In this document: positions 1 through 7,691 of the stretch, in pieces
Numbering within the stretch: the first letter of the stretch is position 1
Layout of the letters: the number at the start of each line of letters is the position of its first letter
From: DASQBT01 sp049578545
Lineage (GTDB): Bacteria; Pseudomonadota; Gammaproteobacteria; Burkholderiales; Thiobacillaceae
Direction of reading: 5' to 3'
Assembly (NCBI GenBank): GCA_049578545.1
Contig: JBAUMF010000039.1
Span: 1-64,000, forward strand
DNA: 64,000 nucleotides
Notes under the pieces: generated by a model
The model's database searches: none
Told to the model about the DNA's origin: nothing
The model's input: only the letters and a program-made list of their open reading frames with translations
Translations under genes and position numbers: made by a program

Positions 1-257
1 GGGACTGCCGCCAGCGGTGTTCGCATCCACCTTGCGACACACGCCGGGCCAAGCCCAGGAGAATTTGGTTACACTTTGCAGCGATGGACTCTAAATCAGA
101 CTGCTACTGAAAAAGGGGGCACGTCGAGGGCAATAATCTGCTCAGTAGTCATTACATTTATTTCAGCTGAGAGTGAAATATATGCCGTTTTGTATTGATC
201 ATCAGGAATAGCCAAATCCATTTTCGACCTCATGCTAAAATAAACACTGATAAAAAA

Positions 258-303
258 TGGAGCGGAAGGGAATCGAACCCTCGGCCTCGTGATTAGGAGT
301 CGC
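258..303 (-). other. tRNA 3'-half remnant, likely attachment site (tRNA-Arg(CCU)-like)
   Basis: Read on the minus strand, this stretch has an anticodon loop with CCT after the invariant T, a T-arm with the loop TTCGATT closed by GAGGG/CCCTT, and the 3' acceptor strand CCGCTCC followed by A. The matching 5' acceptor strand (GGAGCGG) and a D-arm are absent upstream, so this is not a complete tRNA. A tRNA gene kept only from anticodon loop to 3' end is the usual footprint of an integrase that recombines inside a tRNA gene. By that logic the inserted DNA lies on the higher-coordinate side. The anticodon assignment is tentative because the 5' half of the anticodon stem pairs poorly. Confidence 0.55.
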
Positions 304-341
304 CAGCCGTACCAAACCCGCCCCGAAAGTAGTGTCACTCC

Positions 342-387
342 GGCCCGCACAGGTTTGTCCGCGAAGACATATCTACCTGTACGGGCC
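342..387. repeat. 13-bp imperfect inverted repeat beside the tRNA remnant
   Basis: GGCCCGCACAGGT (342-354) and ACCTGTACGGGCC (375-387) are inverted copies with one mismatch, separated by 20 nt. The repeat sits about 40 bp inside the tRNA-like remnant. It could be a recombinase arm site, or a hairpin ending transcription of the DUF5343-type gene, though no clear T-run follows. Role unproven. Confidence 0.5.
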
Positions 388-441
388 TTGTTCATTTGGA
401 CTACGCTCCGGTGACAATGGTGACGTAGCCGCTGATTTATC

Positions 442-1167
442 TCATGACTCATCTCCTAATTCATTTTTATCAGTAGACGATTGTGAATCTTGTATTGGGA
501 TGCTGTAGTCAAGCATTGACTCAAAAGCCTTTAGAAAGCGGTCACGATCATTCTGACTCCAACCGTTCCCGTTTACCGGTAATGCAGATAACAAACCGGC
601 CAAAGGTGGTGGTAGCCCTGATATCCCAATAAAATCATGTTTCTCCACTGTTTTCGTTTTCGCGGTTGTTTTTAGGGGTGTCGGTTTTTTTTGGATTATC
701 TGCCGCTTTCCCCGATGTACACCCTTTGGAATTGAATCAGAACTTATGATCCCAGATCTTTTGCATAGTCCAAGGAATAAAGTGACCATTCGATCTTGCT
801 GACCATGGGGTGTGAAAGCCCGAAATGCGTCACGCATGACAGTGATACTATCTTTAGTCGGGTCAACAAATGAAAAAATATCCTCATAAACAGAGCGTAC
901 AATTTCGGCTAATCGGGGCTGGAATTCAGGCTCGGGGCAGCGCCTTAGATTTTCAAGATTTTGAGTCCAGGTTCCATCTTCATTAATCAACTCAAGCAGC
1001 TGTAATGCTTGTAATGTACGAGAGATTAGGCTTTCTGATATGCCGATGCGCCCCAATACCTCTTTGGTTACAGGAGTCGGCAATCCGCGCTCACGAGCGC
1101 GTTCAATCACAGAAAGAATAGATGCTGACGGAGCATAAGGAGCAATTCCTGAGGGTTGTAACGGCAT
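442..1167 (-). CDS. DUF5343-type hypothetical protein
   Basis: A 241-residue protein if started at the ATG at 1167, where the family-like N-terminus (MPLQPSG) begins; an upstream in-frame start would add 23 hydrophobic residues that do not fit. The N-terminal half looks like a winged-helix module (start of a serine-rich helix, VLGRIGISESLISRTLQAL, LINEDGTWT). It resembles DUF5343 proteins, which occur scattered in accessory DNA and have no assigned function. The C-terminal part is a basic linker (KKPTPLKTTAKTKT) followed by a short helical tail with WSQNDRDRFLKAFESML. The gene is more AT-rich than the core genes to the right, consistent with transfer. Family membership is recalled from pattern, not searched. 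Confidence 0.6.
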   Translation of the reverse strand: MPLQPSGIAPYAPSASILSVIERARERGLPTPVTKEVLGRIGISESLISRTLQALQLLELINEDGTWTQNLENLRRCPEPEFQPRLAEIVRSVYEDIFSFVDPTKDSITVMRDAFRAFTPHGQQDRMVTLFLGLCKRSGIISSDSIPKGVHRGKRQIIQKKPTPLKTTAKTKTVEKHDFIGISGLPPPLAGLLSALPVNGNGWSQNDRDRFLKAFESMLDYSIPIQDSQSSTDKNELGDES

Positions 1168-1253
1168 TTTCGTAAACCTCGCCAATAACAAAGTACAGAC
1201 ATAATACACGAAAATAATGTTTGTGTACCGTACCACGTTACTTTGCCTAGCCG

Positions 1254-1292
1254 TAAACTACAACTATTTGATTAATAATGATAAATAGTTTA
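1254..1292. promoter_or_regulatory. Nested inverted repeat, candidate operator
   Basis: TAAACTA (1254-1260) pairs with TAGTTTA (1286-1292), and within it AACTATTT (1262-1269) is an exact inverted copy of AAATAGTT (1283-1290). The AT-rich palindrome lies between the divergent DUF5343-type gene and the small plus-strand ORFs, 35 bp before the ATG at 1328. That placement suits an autoregulated cassette. The binding protein is unknown. Confidence 0.45.
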
Positions 1293-1327
1293 CTATTTGG
1301 ATATATTCAGTGTCCGGGAAAAGTAAA

Positions 1328-1528
1328 ATGACGGAAACGACGTATTTGATTGAACCAAGGGTTGTTCGTCTTCCGCGTGGTTCATATATGGCATTGACCC
1401 CTGATGATTGCCCACTGAGAATTGGGGTAGTAGGGGAAAATGAGCTTGAGGCAAGGGCTTTATTCAAGGCATCACTTGATAGATGGAGGGAAATCAGTGA
1501 AATCCAAATCAGTGAAGACGAAACCTAA
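1328..1528 (+). CDS. Small hypothetical protein, 66 aa
   Basis: Begins at ATG 1328 (MTETTYLIEPRVVRLP). The sequence suggests a short beta-rich start, a PRGSYMALTPDDCP turn and one amphipathic helix (ENELEARALFKASLDRWREI), with an acidic tail. The beta-beta-alpha layout recalls small HicB-like antitoxin folds, but no diagnostic motif supports that name. It overlaps the next small ORF by 32 bp in another frame, so the two are probably translated from one message. Function unknown. Confidence 0.5.
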   Translation: MTETTYLIEPRVVRLPRGSYMALTPDDCPLRIGVVGENELEARALFKASLDRWREISEIQISEDET

Positions 1529-1643
1529 ATCTCCCGACAAGTTAAAGAGTGTTGGTGAGCCAGACAAAAGAGGCTCAAAAGAACACAAGCAACAGTTTGA
1601 ACAGTTGCTTGATGACGCCGTATTAGGCGTTAAGAAGAAATAG
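1497..1643 (+). CDS. Small basic hypothetical protein, 48 aa
   Basis: Chosen to start at GTG 1497 because GGAGG sits seven bases upstream. An earlier in-frame ATG at 1440 lies well inside the preceding ORF and lacks such a site. The product is Lys/Ser-rich at the N-terminus (KSKSVKTKPKSPDK) and ends in KQQFEQLLDDAVLGVKKK, a helical tail of the sort seen in small proteins encoded beside toxin-like or antitoxin-like genes. Its end overlaps the convergent transposase gene by 14 bp. Function unknown. Confidence 0.45.
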   Translation: MKSKSVKTKPKSPDKLKSVGEPDKRGSKEHKQQFEQLLDDAVLGVKKK

Positions 1644-2520
1644 ACTTGCTGATCTGAGCCAACATCCTTTGGAACATATCGGCCGGAGTTTGGCGATTGT
1701 TGTAGCGGAACACAAATTCCCCGACATACTTTTGCAGGTGCTTACCTGACACGCTTACATGAGTGCTGCTGATGCCGCGCTTGAGGTGTGACCAGAATCC
1801 CTCAATCGAATTGGTGTGGCAGTTACCGCGCACCCATTCTTCGATCTGATGATTGACAGCTTCATGCTCGTAACCAAGTTTCCCTAGACCGCGATAGCTC
1901 CTATGGGTATCAGTGGAAATAGTCGCATCAGGGGACACATTGACTTGAATGATGGGCAACAAGGTTTGCTTGTGTTCATTTGGAACAACCTTGCCACGCA
2001 ACACACCGCCGCGCTCTACCATACCGAAGACAGTGGTTTTATTCTGCATGTATGCGCCCTTGCCCTGTCCTTTGCCTTTGATCTTGCCGCCGACAAAGGT
2101 TTCGTCAATCTCGACATGACCTGAGAGCGGGCTGGGGTTATTGGCAGCGTCCCTAGCGGCCATGAGTTCACGGAGTTGATGCCCGATGCGCCAAGCGCAT
2201 TTGTAGGTCACTCCAAGCTGGCGTTGCAGTTCCTTGGCTGATACGCCGTTGCGGGTGGCAGTCATAAGATACATGGCATGAAACCAGAGCGTCAGGGAAG
2301 TGCTAGACTTCTCGAATACCGTTCCGGCGCATGGGTAGATATGGCAACCTTCTTTACAAGCAAAAGCGCGACGGCCTTCAATGCGGGTAAGTTTTCCGAT
2401 TACCCCGCAATGCGGGCAAACGTCTTCTGCCTGATAGCGCCTTTTGAGGATGGAGAGTAAACAGGCATCATCGTCTGGATACTGGGATTGGAACTGTTTG
2501 AAGGTGTATTTTTCAGCCAT
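1630..2520 (-). CDS. IS1595-family (ISXO2-like) transposase
   Basis: A 296-residue transposase, full length for the group. The N-terminus has a zinc ribbon (CPHC at 35-38 with Cys55 and Cys59). The catalytic core shows Asp139 in VEIDETFVGGK, Asp204 in STDTHRSYR, and the HTNSIEGFWSHLKRG block with Asn237, Glu240 and Lys247, matching the DD(N/E)K arrangement of this family. The gene appears intact. I could not find matching terminal inverted repeats on both sides, so the element borders are not defined. It may be a trimmed copy or may carry the two small ORFs as passengers. Confidence 0.9.
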   Translation of the reverse strand: MAEKYTFKQFQSQYPDDDACLLSILKRRYQAEDVCPHCGVIGKLTRIEGRRAFACKEGCHIYPCAGTVFEKSSTSLTLWFHAMYLMTATRNGVSAKELQRQLGVTYKCAWRIGHQLRELMAARDAANNPSPLSGHVEIDETFVGGKIKGKGQGKGAYMQNKTTVFGMVERGGVLRGKVVPNEHKQTLLPIIQVNVSPDATISTDTHRSYRGLGKLGYEHEAVNHQIEEWVRGNCHTNSIEGFWSHLKRGISSTHVSVSGKHLQKYVGEFVFRYNNRQTPADMFQRMLAQISKSISS

Positions 2521-3029
2521 GATTTAATCTCCTATGACTGAATAATAGTTTATGTTTTACTTGCTGTCAAGGGATACATGCCACAAATTTAATTATTGTC
2601 GACACGTTGTTAGCCTATGTCGATGCATTCGACATGTCAAGGCGATATGTCGATCTATTGAGGTTTGGTAAACATGTTGACGATTTGTGTCGACGAGAGC
2701 GACATGACAGGATGATGTGTCGACATAATAATAAATTGTAAACGCATATGTTTAAATATGCATACAAAACAGCATGTTTCCATACGCGCTGCCTGAACAT
2801 GCATGGAAAAGTGGTATTTGCTGCGTGTCGCTGTGGGAGGTGAAATTGAAACAAATGGCTGCGAGAGGTGAGCGGCTCTGAAGCCCCCAATTGCAGGGGC
2901 AACCATGTTTAGTTCGGTAACATAAAGTTACCAGGTAGAGGCTCTGTCCCCTGATTCGGTGGCAAAAGGAAAGCTCACAAACGGCAGGAAGAGCAACGGG
3001 TCACTGGAGAATCCATCTGGGTCAATAAG
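2521..3029. other. 509-bp non-coding segment with a TGTCGA cluster
   Basis: No convincing gene. The ORFs that can be drawn here have Cys/His-rich, family-less translations. The main content is a run of TGTCGA-type sites, listed separately. An AT-rich palindrome, GCATAT and ATATGC around six bases, lies near 2742-2759. Base composition changes from AT-rich to GC-rich towards 2950-3030, so the junction between accessory and core DNA is probably here. Confidence 0.5.
2597..2725. repeat. Cluster of TGTCGA / TGTCGACA motifs
   Basis: Within 129 bp there are TGTCGACA at 2597-2604 and 2718-2725 (both self-palindromic), TGTCGA at 2618, its complement at 2629-2634, and TGTCGA at 2648 and 2688. The second and third form a perfect 7-bp inverted repeat, ATGTCGA-5nt-TCGACAT (2617-2635). 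Multiple spaced palindromic sites in non-coding DNA suit a protein-binding array (operator, partition site or transposase-binding site). Which one is unknown. Confidence 0.5.
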
Positions 3030-4010
3030 CTAAACCGGGCAAGCTTCCAGGTTCACGTTGCCCCTGGCCCAGAAGTCGGCACCTTTGCCGAGGAATTCAT
3101 CCCACGACAGGTAGTGTGACCCATCGCATGAGAAGGTCAGGCCGACAATGCCGTTGAAGATGTTGAGCGTGCCGCTGCGCAGATAGAACATTTCGTCCAT
3201 GAAGCGCAGGGCTCGCAGGCTGTCGAGTACGGCGGGGATTTTGTCACGCGGTACAAGGGCGTCGGCCGGATAAGGACGCTTGGGGTAGGCCAGACAGGTG
3301 TCGGGGTGGATGAGTGCGTCGATGTCGAGCAGACGATAGCGGTAAGGGTCGTCGAACAGCCAGATGACGGCCCGGCTGCTGGAGAAGTGCAGCATGATGT
3401 GGTAAACGCCACGTTCGGTCATCAGTTCTTCAATCACGCCGAGCACCGTGTCGATGTTCTGGTCCATCTGGCTGTCATCCCGGGTCTGCTGAAAGACGCT
3501 GCCGCGGATGGCGGGGTCGCCCTTGAGCTGGCGCCAGTATTTGGGCTCGTCGTACATTTCACCGGTGATGGGCAGGTCGCGCAGGTCGAAGTCGGCACCG
3601 ACAAAACCCAGCACGCGTCCGCTCGCATCGCGTACCAGCTGGATGGCGGTGAGCGAGGGGCGCTTTACCCGCAGGCTGATATAAGCCTGCGACAGCAGAA
3701 AGCCTTCGCTGGGCACGCGCTCGTTCATGTAGGGGCGATCGGAGCGGTCGCGGCCGAAGTCGGATTCGATGATGCCTTCGCGGCAGATGTTGTCGCTGAC
3801 CTGAATGGCGTTCGTATCCAGCGCATACATGTATGTGCACGCGGGCAGCTGGGCAAACGCATGGGTGAGCGCGGCATCAAGGGCCTGGCGGTCGCCCCAC
3901 ACCGGGCCGCAGGCCTGGGCGGCGGCGGCAAGTTTGTCCTGCAGCATGCATTTCAGCGCTTCGCGCTGGGCGGCAATGCTTTCCTGCATGGTATGGAGAC
4001 GGTGCGGCAT
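3030..4010 (-). CDS. PDC/Cache-type sensor domain protein
   Basis: About 326 residues from ATG 4010; an upstream TTG at 4037 is a weaker start. Residues roughly 25-150 look like a PDC (PhoQ/DcuS/CitA) ligand-sensing fold, with the typical DRPYMNE and GRVLGFVGADFDL segments. I see no transmembrane helix, signal peptide or attached kinase, GGDEF or methyl-accepting domain, so it would act as a soluble single-domain sensor, which is unusual for PDC modules. It follows cspA on the same strand but a strong terminator lies between them. The ligand cannot be deduced. Confidence 0.65.
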   Translation of the reverse strand: MPHRLHTMQESIAAQREALKCMLQDKLAAAAQACGPVWGDRQALDAALTHAFAQLPACTYMYALDTNAIQVSDNICREGIIESDFGRDRSDRPYMNERVPSEGFLLSQAYISLRVKRPSLTAIQLVRDASGRVLGFVGADFDLRDLPITGEMYDEPKYWRQLKGDPAIRGSVFQQTRDDSQMDQNIDTVLGVIEELMTERGVYHIMLHFSSSRAVIWLFDDPYRYRLLDIDALIHPDTCLAYPKRPYPADALVPRDKIPAVLDSLRALRFMDEMFYLRSGTLNIFNGIVGLTFSCDGSHYLSWDEFLGKGADFWARGNVNLEACPV

Positions 4011-4111
4011 GAGTTTACAGCTGTCAGTGCTGGGCAAATTATAGCAATCGCCTGTGACGCTTTTAAGCTACCCTGGTTCCTCGGCGGTATCGCCCGACGA
4101 GGAACCGGAAT

Positions 4112-4136
4112 AAAAAAACCCCGGCACGCCGGGGTT
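4112..4136 (-). terminator. Rho-independent terminator after cspA
   Basis: CCCCGG (4119-4124) and CCGGGG (4129-4134) form a GC stem around CACG, extended by AA/TT. On the minus strand it is followed by seven U (4112-4118). It is correctly placed 23 bp after the cold-shock gene. Confidence 0.9.
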
Positions 4137-4158
4137 CTTGTTTGCGTAGCGAAATCGC

Positions 4159-4362
4159 TTAGGCGATTTGGATGTTCGCTGCCTGTTTGCCTTTGGGACC
4201 CTGGGTCACTTCAAAGCTCACCTTTTGGTTTTCCTTGAGTGATTTGAATCCATCGGAGCGGATTTCGGAGAAATGCGCGAAGAGATCTTCGCCGCCGCCG
4301 TCCGGAGTAATAAAGCCAAAGCCTTTGGAATCATTGAACCACTTTACAGTACCTGTTTGCAT
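4159..4362 (-). CDS. cspA: Cold-shock protein, CspA family
   Basis: A 67-residue single cold-shock domain with the RNP1-type motif KGFGFI (residues 13-18) and the RNP2-type DLFAHFS, full family length. Such proteins bind single-stranded RNA or DNA and melt mRNA structure. Monocistronic: it has its own sigma70-like promoter, a 5' leader with a hairpin, and a terminator. The same family includes cold-induced and constitutive members, and the sequence does not distinguish them. Confidence 0.95.
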   Translation of the reverse strand: MQTGTVKWFNDSKGFGFITPDGGGEDLFAHFSEIRSDGFKSLKENQKVSFEVTQGPKGKQAANIQIA

Positions 4363-4389
4363 TTAAGTTTTCCTTAAAAAGATTTAATC

Positions 4390-4454
4390 AAGGGCCCGTT
4401 CAGGCCCTTTGGGCAAATGCCCGAATCTATTGAAATCAAGGAAAAAATTGTCAA
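4390..4454 (-). promoter_or_regulatory. cspA promoter and leader hairpin
   Basis: On the minus strand a perfect -35 TTGACA (4449-4454) is followed after 19 bp by TAGATT (4424-4429), predicting a start near 4417 and a leader of about 55 nt. The leader contains AAGGGCC-6nt-GGCCCTT (4390-4409). Structured leaders are common regulators of cold-shock genes. The 19-bp spacing is slightly long. Confidence 0.5.
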
Positions 4455-4553
4455 CCACAGGTGCCGCATTTACTACTTGAATCCTACAGATTGCCAACAG
4501 AGTACAGGTAATAATGAAAAGTTGCTACTGTTATTTATAAAATTTATGCAAAG

Positions 4554-4567
4554 GCCGCTCAGGCGGC
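4554..4567 (-). terminator. Weak terminator overlapping the pyruvate kinase stop codon
   Basis: GCCGC-4nt-GCGGC brackets the TGA stop at 4559-4561. On the minus strand it is followed only by CTTTGCATAAATTTT, a broken U-tract, so its efficiency is uncertain. Confidence 0.4.
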
Positions 4568-6451
4568 AGGCTCGGCCTGCATCTCCTGCGCTTTGGGCTC
4601 GCTGGCAGGCAGGGTGCAAACGGCCAGGCGGCGCAGCATGGGGCGATGTTTGGACTGCAGGCCGCTCATGCGTTCGAGCACCCCATTGAGAAAGGCCAGG
4701 GTTTCCACCAGATAGGGGCCCTTGTTGAGCATGACGCATTCGGCGCGGATGCCTTTGGCGGCATCCGATACTTCTGCCCGTGTGGGCAGGCCGCGCTTGG
4801 CCATGGATTCGAGCACCTGGGTGGCCCAGATGACCGGGGCATGGGCGGCTTCGCCGAGCCAGAGGATTTCTTCCTGTACTTCGGCCAGCCGTTCAAAGCC
4901 GATTTCCACGGCCAGGTCACCGCGCGCCACCATGAGGCCCACGGGGGGCTGGCGCAAGGCGGTCAGCAAAATCAACGGCAGGTGTTCGAAGGCCTGCCGG
5001 GTTTCGATCTTGAGTACGGTACCCAGATGGCGGGCGTTGACTTGCGCAAGCTGGGCATGCAGATCGATCACGTCCTGTTCGCTGCGCAGGAATGACAAGC
5101 CCACCATGTCGATGTGGGGCGCAAGCACGCGCAGATCGGCCAGGTCCTTTTCGGTCAGCGCGGGAATGTCCAGATCGGTGTCGGGCAGGTTGATGCCCTT
5201 TTCGGGGCGCAACCTGCTGCCCTTGGGGGCGGCATGGGTGATTTCAATTTCCACTGCATCGCCGGTATTGGACACAATACGCCCGCCGATCCTGCCGTCG
5301 TCGAACCAGATGGGCTGGCCGGGTTGGGCGGCCCTGAACACGGCAGCCAGGGTGCAGGGGATGGAGGGCAGTTTCACCAGGCGGCCGCCGGCATCATATT
5401 CGGCAGCATGGCCAGGCCGGTCGCCGGGGGTGAGCATCAGGTGATCACCCACCTTTAGCAGCAGCGGCAGTATGACCTCCGGCAGCGGGCCGGCGGCGCT
5501 GTGAACGACGGGCGAGTCATCGCGCAGCAGGGTGCAGGCGGCACCTTCTTCCAGATGCACGTGCTGATCGCACAGCGCCAGCCATGACTGACCGATTTGT
5601 TCTGCCACCTTCAAGTAGCGGCGGCTGCCGCGCGTGTCCTCCAACACGATCATGTCGCCTGGCTCGATCAACTGGATGAAGTTGCGTTCTAGCGGCAGCA
5701 CGGGATCACCTGCGTTGATTGGAGGTTCGGGCTCTTCACTCGCGGTGAGCCACACACGCGCCGGTTGCATGACGCGACCAAAGGCATCGCGCTGCGGCTT
5801 GAATTCGATGAGGCGCGCGATGGGCTTTAATGGGCCGGTGCGCAACTTGGGTCCGGCCAGGTCGACATGGATGTGGCAAGAGCGGCCGGTGGTGCGTTCG
5901 GCTGCACGCAGGTTGCGAATCATGGCCAGCCAGGTAGCGGGCGCGTCGTGGGCGCAGTTGATACGAACCACGTCCATGCCGGCCCGCAGCAATCGTTCGA
6001 GCATCGCGGAGTCCGCGGCTGCTTCCGATGGCAGGGTTACCATGATGCGCGTTGCGCGTTTGCCGGTCGGCACGCCGAGCAGAGCCCGGCTGTGGGCGTT
6101 GAGCAGGGTTGAGCCGGCGGTCATGTCACCAGCGCAGGGCTTGATCTCCGGGAGCGCATGGCCTGCCAGGGCGTGCAGCGCGACCAGAATCGCATTGAGG
6201 CTGTCCATGACATGTGCCTCGGCCTGGCCCAGCCGGCTCAGGCCCAGCTGGGCGAGGTCGTCTTGTAGCGAGCGGATGTCGCACTGCCGCAGCGAGACGT
6301 AATGCAACAAGTTGCGTGCGCTGTCCCGATAGTCGGGATGCGCTTGGTCGATCTGATCCTGATACGTGGCCTCGAGTGCCAGGGCGCTTTCCCTGAGCGA
6401 AGTCAGGGCAGGAATCAATCGCTCGGCGATGTGGGCGTGTTCTGCTTTCAA
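4559..6451 (-). CDS. Pyruvate kinase-like protein with N-terminal helical extension
   Basis: A 630-residue protein read from TTG 6451; an in-frame stop lies just upstream and no early ATG exists. Residues 1 to about 125 are a helical domain not present in ordinary pyruvate kinase. The catalytic barrel follows: VVRINCAHD in place of NFSHG, VDLAGPKLRTG, GLSFLRSEQDV, LKIETRQAFEHL, MVARGDLAVE near 510 and ATQVLESM near 543. It ends soon after the barrel, so the C-terminal allosteric domain of standard enzymes (about 470-480 aa) is missing. The enzyme would convert PEP and ADP to pyruvate and ATP in the cytosol. The altered motifs make a regulatory or different phosphotransfer role possible. ppsA, its opposing enzyme, lies at 60 kb. 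Confidence 0.8.
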   Translation of the reverse strand: MKAEHAHIAERLIPALTSLRESALALEATYQDQIDQAHPDYRDSARNLLHYVSLRQCDIRSLQDDLAQLGLSRLGQAEAHVMDSLNAILVALHALAGHALPEIKPCAGDMTAGSTLLNAHSRALLGVPTGKRATRIMVTLPSEAAADSAMLERLLRAGMDVVRINCAHDAPATWLAMIRNLRAAERTTGRSCHIHVDLAGPKLRTGPLKPIARLIEFKPQRDAFGRVMQPARVWLTASEEPEPPINAGDPVLPLERNFIQLIEPGDMIVLEDTRGSRRYLKVAEQIGQSWLALCDQHVHLEEGAACTLLRDDSPVVHSAAGPLPEVILPLLLKVGDHLMLTPGDRPGHAAEYDAGGRLVKLPSIPCTLAAVFRAAQPGQPIWFDDGRIGGRIVSNTGDAVEIEITHAAPKGSRLRPEKGINLPDTDLDIPALTEKDLADLRVLAPHIDMVGLSFLRSEQDVIDLHAQLAQVNARHLGTVLKIETRQAFEHLPLILLTALRQPPVGLMVARGDLAVEIGFERLAEVQEEILWLGEAAHAPVIWATQVLESMAKRGLPTRAEVSDAAKGIRAECVMLNKGPYLVETLAFLNGVLERMSGLQSKHRPMLRRLAVCTLPASEPKAQEMQAEPAA

Positions 6452-6787
6452 TCTGGCTGCCTATCGTGCGGTTCGCCAAGGCTAACATCTAATTGTTTAA
6501 GAAATATGTAACAAATGGAGTGACCGGATTCATTGGTTCGGCGTCGGCGTCCGGGACAAGCAGGGTGTGCCGGGTTGACGGGCGGACGGCCGTGTCGCCC
6601 GCGGGCTTCGTGGGCGATTGCCGAAGAGAACGCTGATTCAGCCATTTCCATCATGCGACCGGGAACACAGAGGGGCGCGGAGCCAGCCTGTGTTTCAACT
6701 TGAATCCTGCAGATGGGGCTCACACGTGACCTGTGTGCGTCTATCACATGCGCTATTTTCAGCCTGTTGCTGCGGGCGGCAACGGGG
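6452..6787. other. 336-bp intergenic region, nothing firm
   Basis: GC-rich spacer between the lipocalin gene and the pyruvate kinase-like gene. A possible minus-strand promoter (TTGTTA, 17 bp, TAGATG) lies close to 6490-6515, just upstream of the kinase gene. No hairpin terminator or credible ORF seen. Confidence 0.3.
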
Positions 6788-7315
6788 TCATCGGTCCTGT
6801 TTGACGTAGATCAGGTTCTGGGTGGCAAAACCGGCCTGCCTGGCCTGGGCGACCAGTGATCTGAGCACGGCTTCGGGCATTTGCTTGTCGCGTGCCAGTA
6901 TCCAGAGATAGTCGCGCGTGGGCCCGCTTACCAGAGCATAGCGATAGGCTTCGCGGTCCAGGCCTATAACGTGGTAGCCGCCGTAAAACGGGCGAAAGAA
7001 TGAGACTTTCAGACTGGCCGTTAGCGGACTGCCTAAAAAGTAAGCGCGGCCCTTTGCTTCCTGCCATTGGCTGCGTTTAGGGTCATAGCCACGATTGGTG
7101 ACATCGATGCCGCCGTCTTTGCGCAGGGTGTAGGTGGCGGTGACATTGTTGAGGCCGCGCTCGAAGCTGTGGTCCAGCCGCACGATTTCATACCATTGGC
7201 CCAGGTAGCGATGAAGGTCGAAACCTTCTACCGGCTTCAGCCCTTCGGGTATGCCGGTGCAGGCGGATAGCAGCAGCACGCCAAGCGCTGCAAGCAGGCG
7301 AGCGGGTTGTCCCAT
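6788..7315 (-). CDS. blc: Outer-membrane lipocalin, Blc family
   Basis: A 175-residue lipoprotein from ATG 7315. The lipobox LLSAC sits at the end of a short hydrophobic signal. The lipocalin signature follows (LHRYLGQWYEIVRLDHSFERG) with the later YRYALVSGPTRDYLWILARD strand, matching bacterial Blc. Such proteins bind lipids at the outer membrane and are often stress-induced. It starts 10 bp after the cbiX stop on the same strand, so the two are probably co-transcribed although no functional link is obvious. Confidence 0.92.
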   Translation of the reverse strand: MGQPARLLAALGVLLLSACTGIPEGLKPVEGFDLHRYLGQWYEIVRLDHSFERGLNNVTATYTLRKDGGIDVTNRGYDPKRSQWQEAKGRAYFLGSPLTASLKVSFFRPFYGGYHVIGLDREAYRYALVSGPTRDYLWILARDKQMPEAVLRSLVAQARQAGFATQNLIYVKQDR

Positions 7316-7325
7316 CGTCAGCAGC

Positions 7326-7691
7326 CTAACCTGAATTGGCCACTTGCAAAATAGCCTGGGGCAGCAGGTCAGAGTCGCCCAGGTGGCGGGTAATGCTGAT
7401 CCTGATGTTGGGGTGTTGCGCCTGGAAGGCACGGACTTCTTCGGGTATGTCGCTCGCCACGTGAGTGCCGGCTGCCAGAAAATACGGAAACACCACGATT
7501 TCGCTGGCGCCGGCGGCCACGCAAGCGGCCAGGCCTTCGTCGATTGAGGGAGCGGCCAGTTCCAGAAAGGCGGTTTCGACCCCGGCGAAGCCTGGATGGT
7601 TTGTCTCGCGCAGGCGCGCAACGAGCTGGCGAACTTCGTCGTTGGAGGCTTCGCGGCGGCTTCCGTGGGCAATCAGCAGGAGCATTTTCAT
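7326..7691 (-). CDS. cbiX: CbiX/SirB-type sirohydrochlorin chelatase, short form
   Basis: 121 residues from ATG 7691, chosen because a GAGGT site precedes it and the conserved start MKMLLLIAHGSRR follows. His in IAHGS is the metal-site residue, and VVFPYFLAAGTH is the second family block. This single-domain form is half the size of two-domain chelatases and works as a dimer. It inserts Co or Fe into sirohydrochlorin for cobalamin or siroheme. The metal cannot be told from sequence, and no other tetrapyrrole gene is nearby. Confidence 0.88.
   Translation of the reverse strand: MKMLLLIAHGSRREASNDEVRQLVARLRETNHPGFAGVETAFLELAAPSIDEGLAACVAAGASEIVVFPYFLAAGTHVASDIPEEVRAFQAQHPNIRISITRHLGDSDLLPQAILQVANSG

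Noticed and set aside
1..198. Open plus-strand frame at the window edge
   Set aside because: Could be the tail of a gene from outside, but all three frames are open for some distance and none gives a recognisable protein end.
96..452. 118-codon minus-strand ORF at the left edge
   Set aside because: It reads straight through the tRNA remnant and the inverted repeat; its translation there is the familiar false product of a tRNA 3' end, with no family match.
2615..2906. Two overlapping minus-strand ORFs beside the TGTCGA cluster
   Set aside because: Compositions are Cys/His/Ser-rich and family-less, no ribosome site, and they cross the motif cluster.
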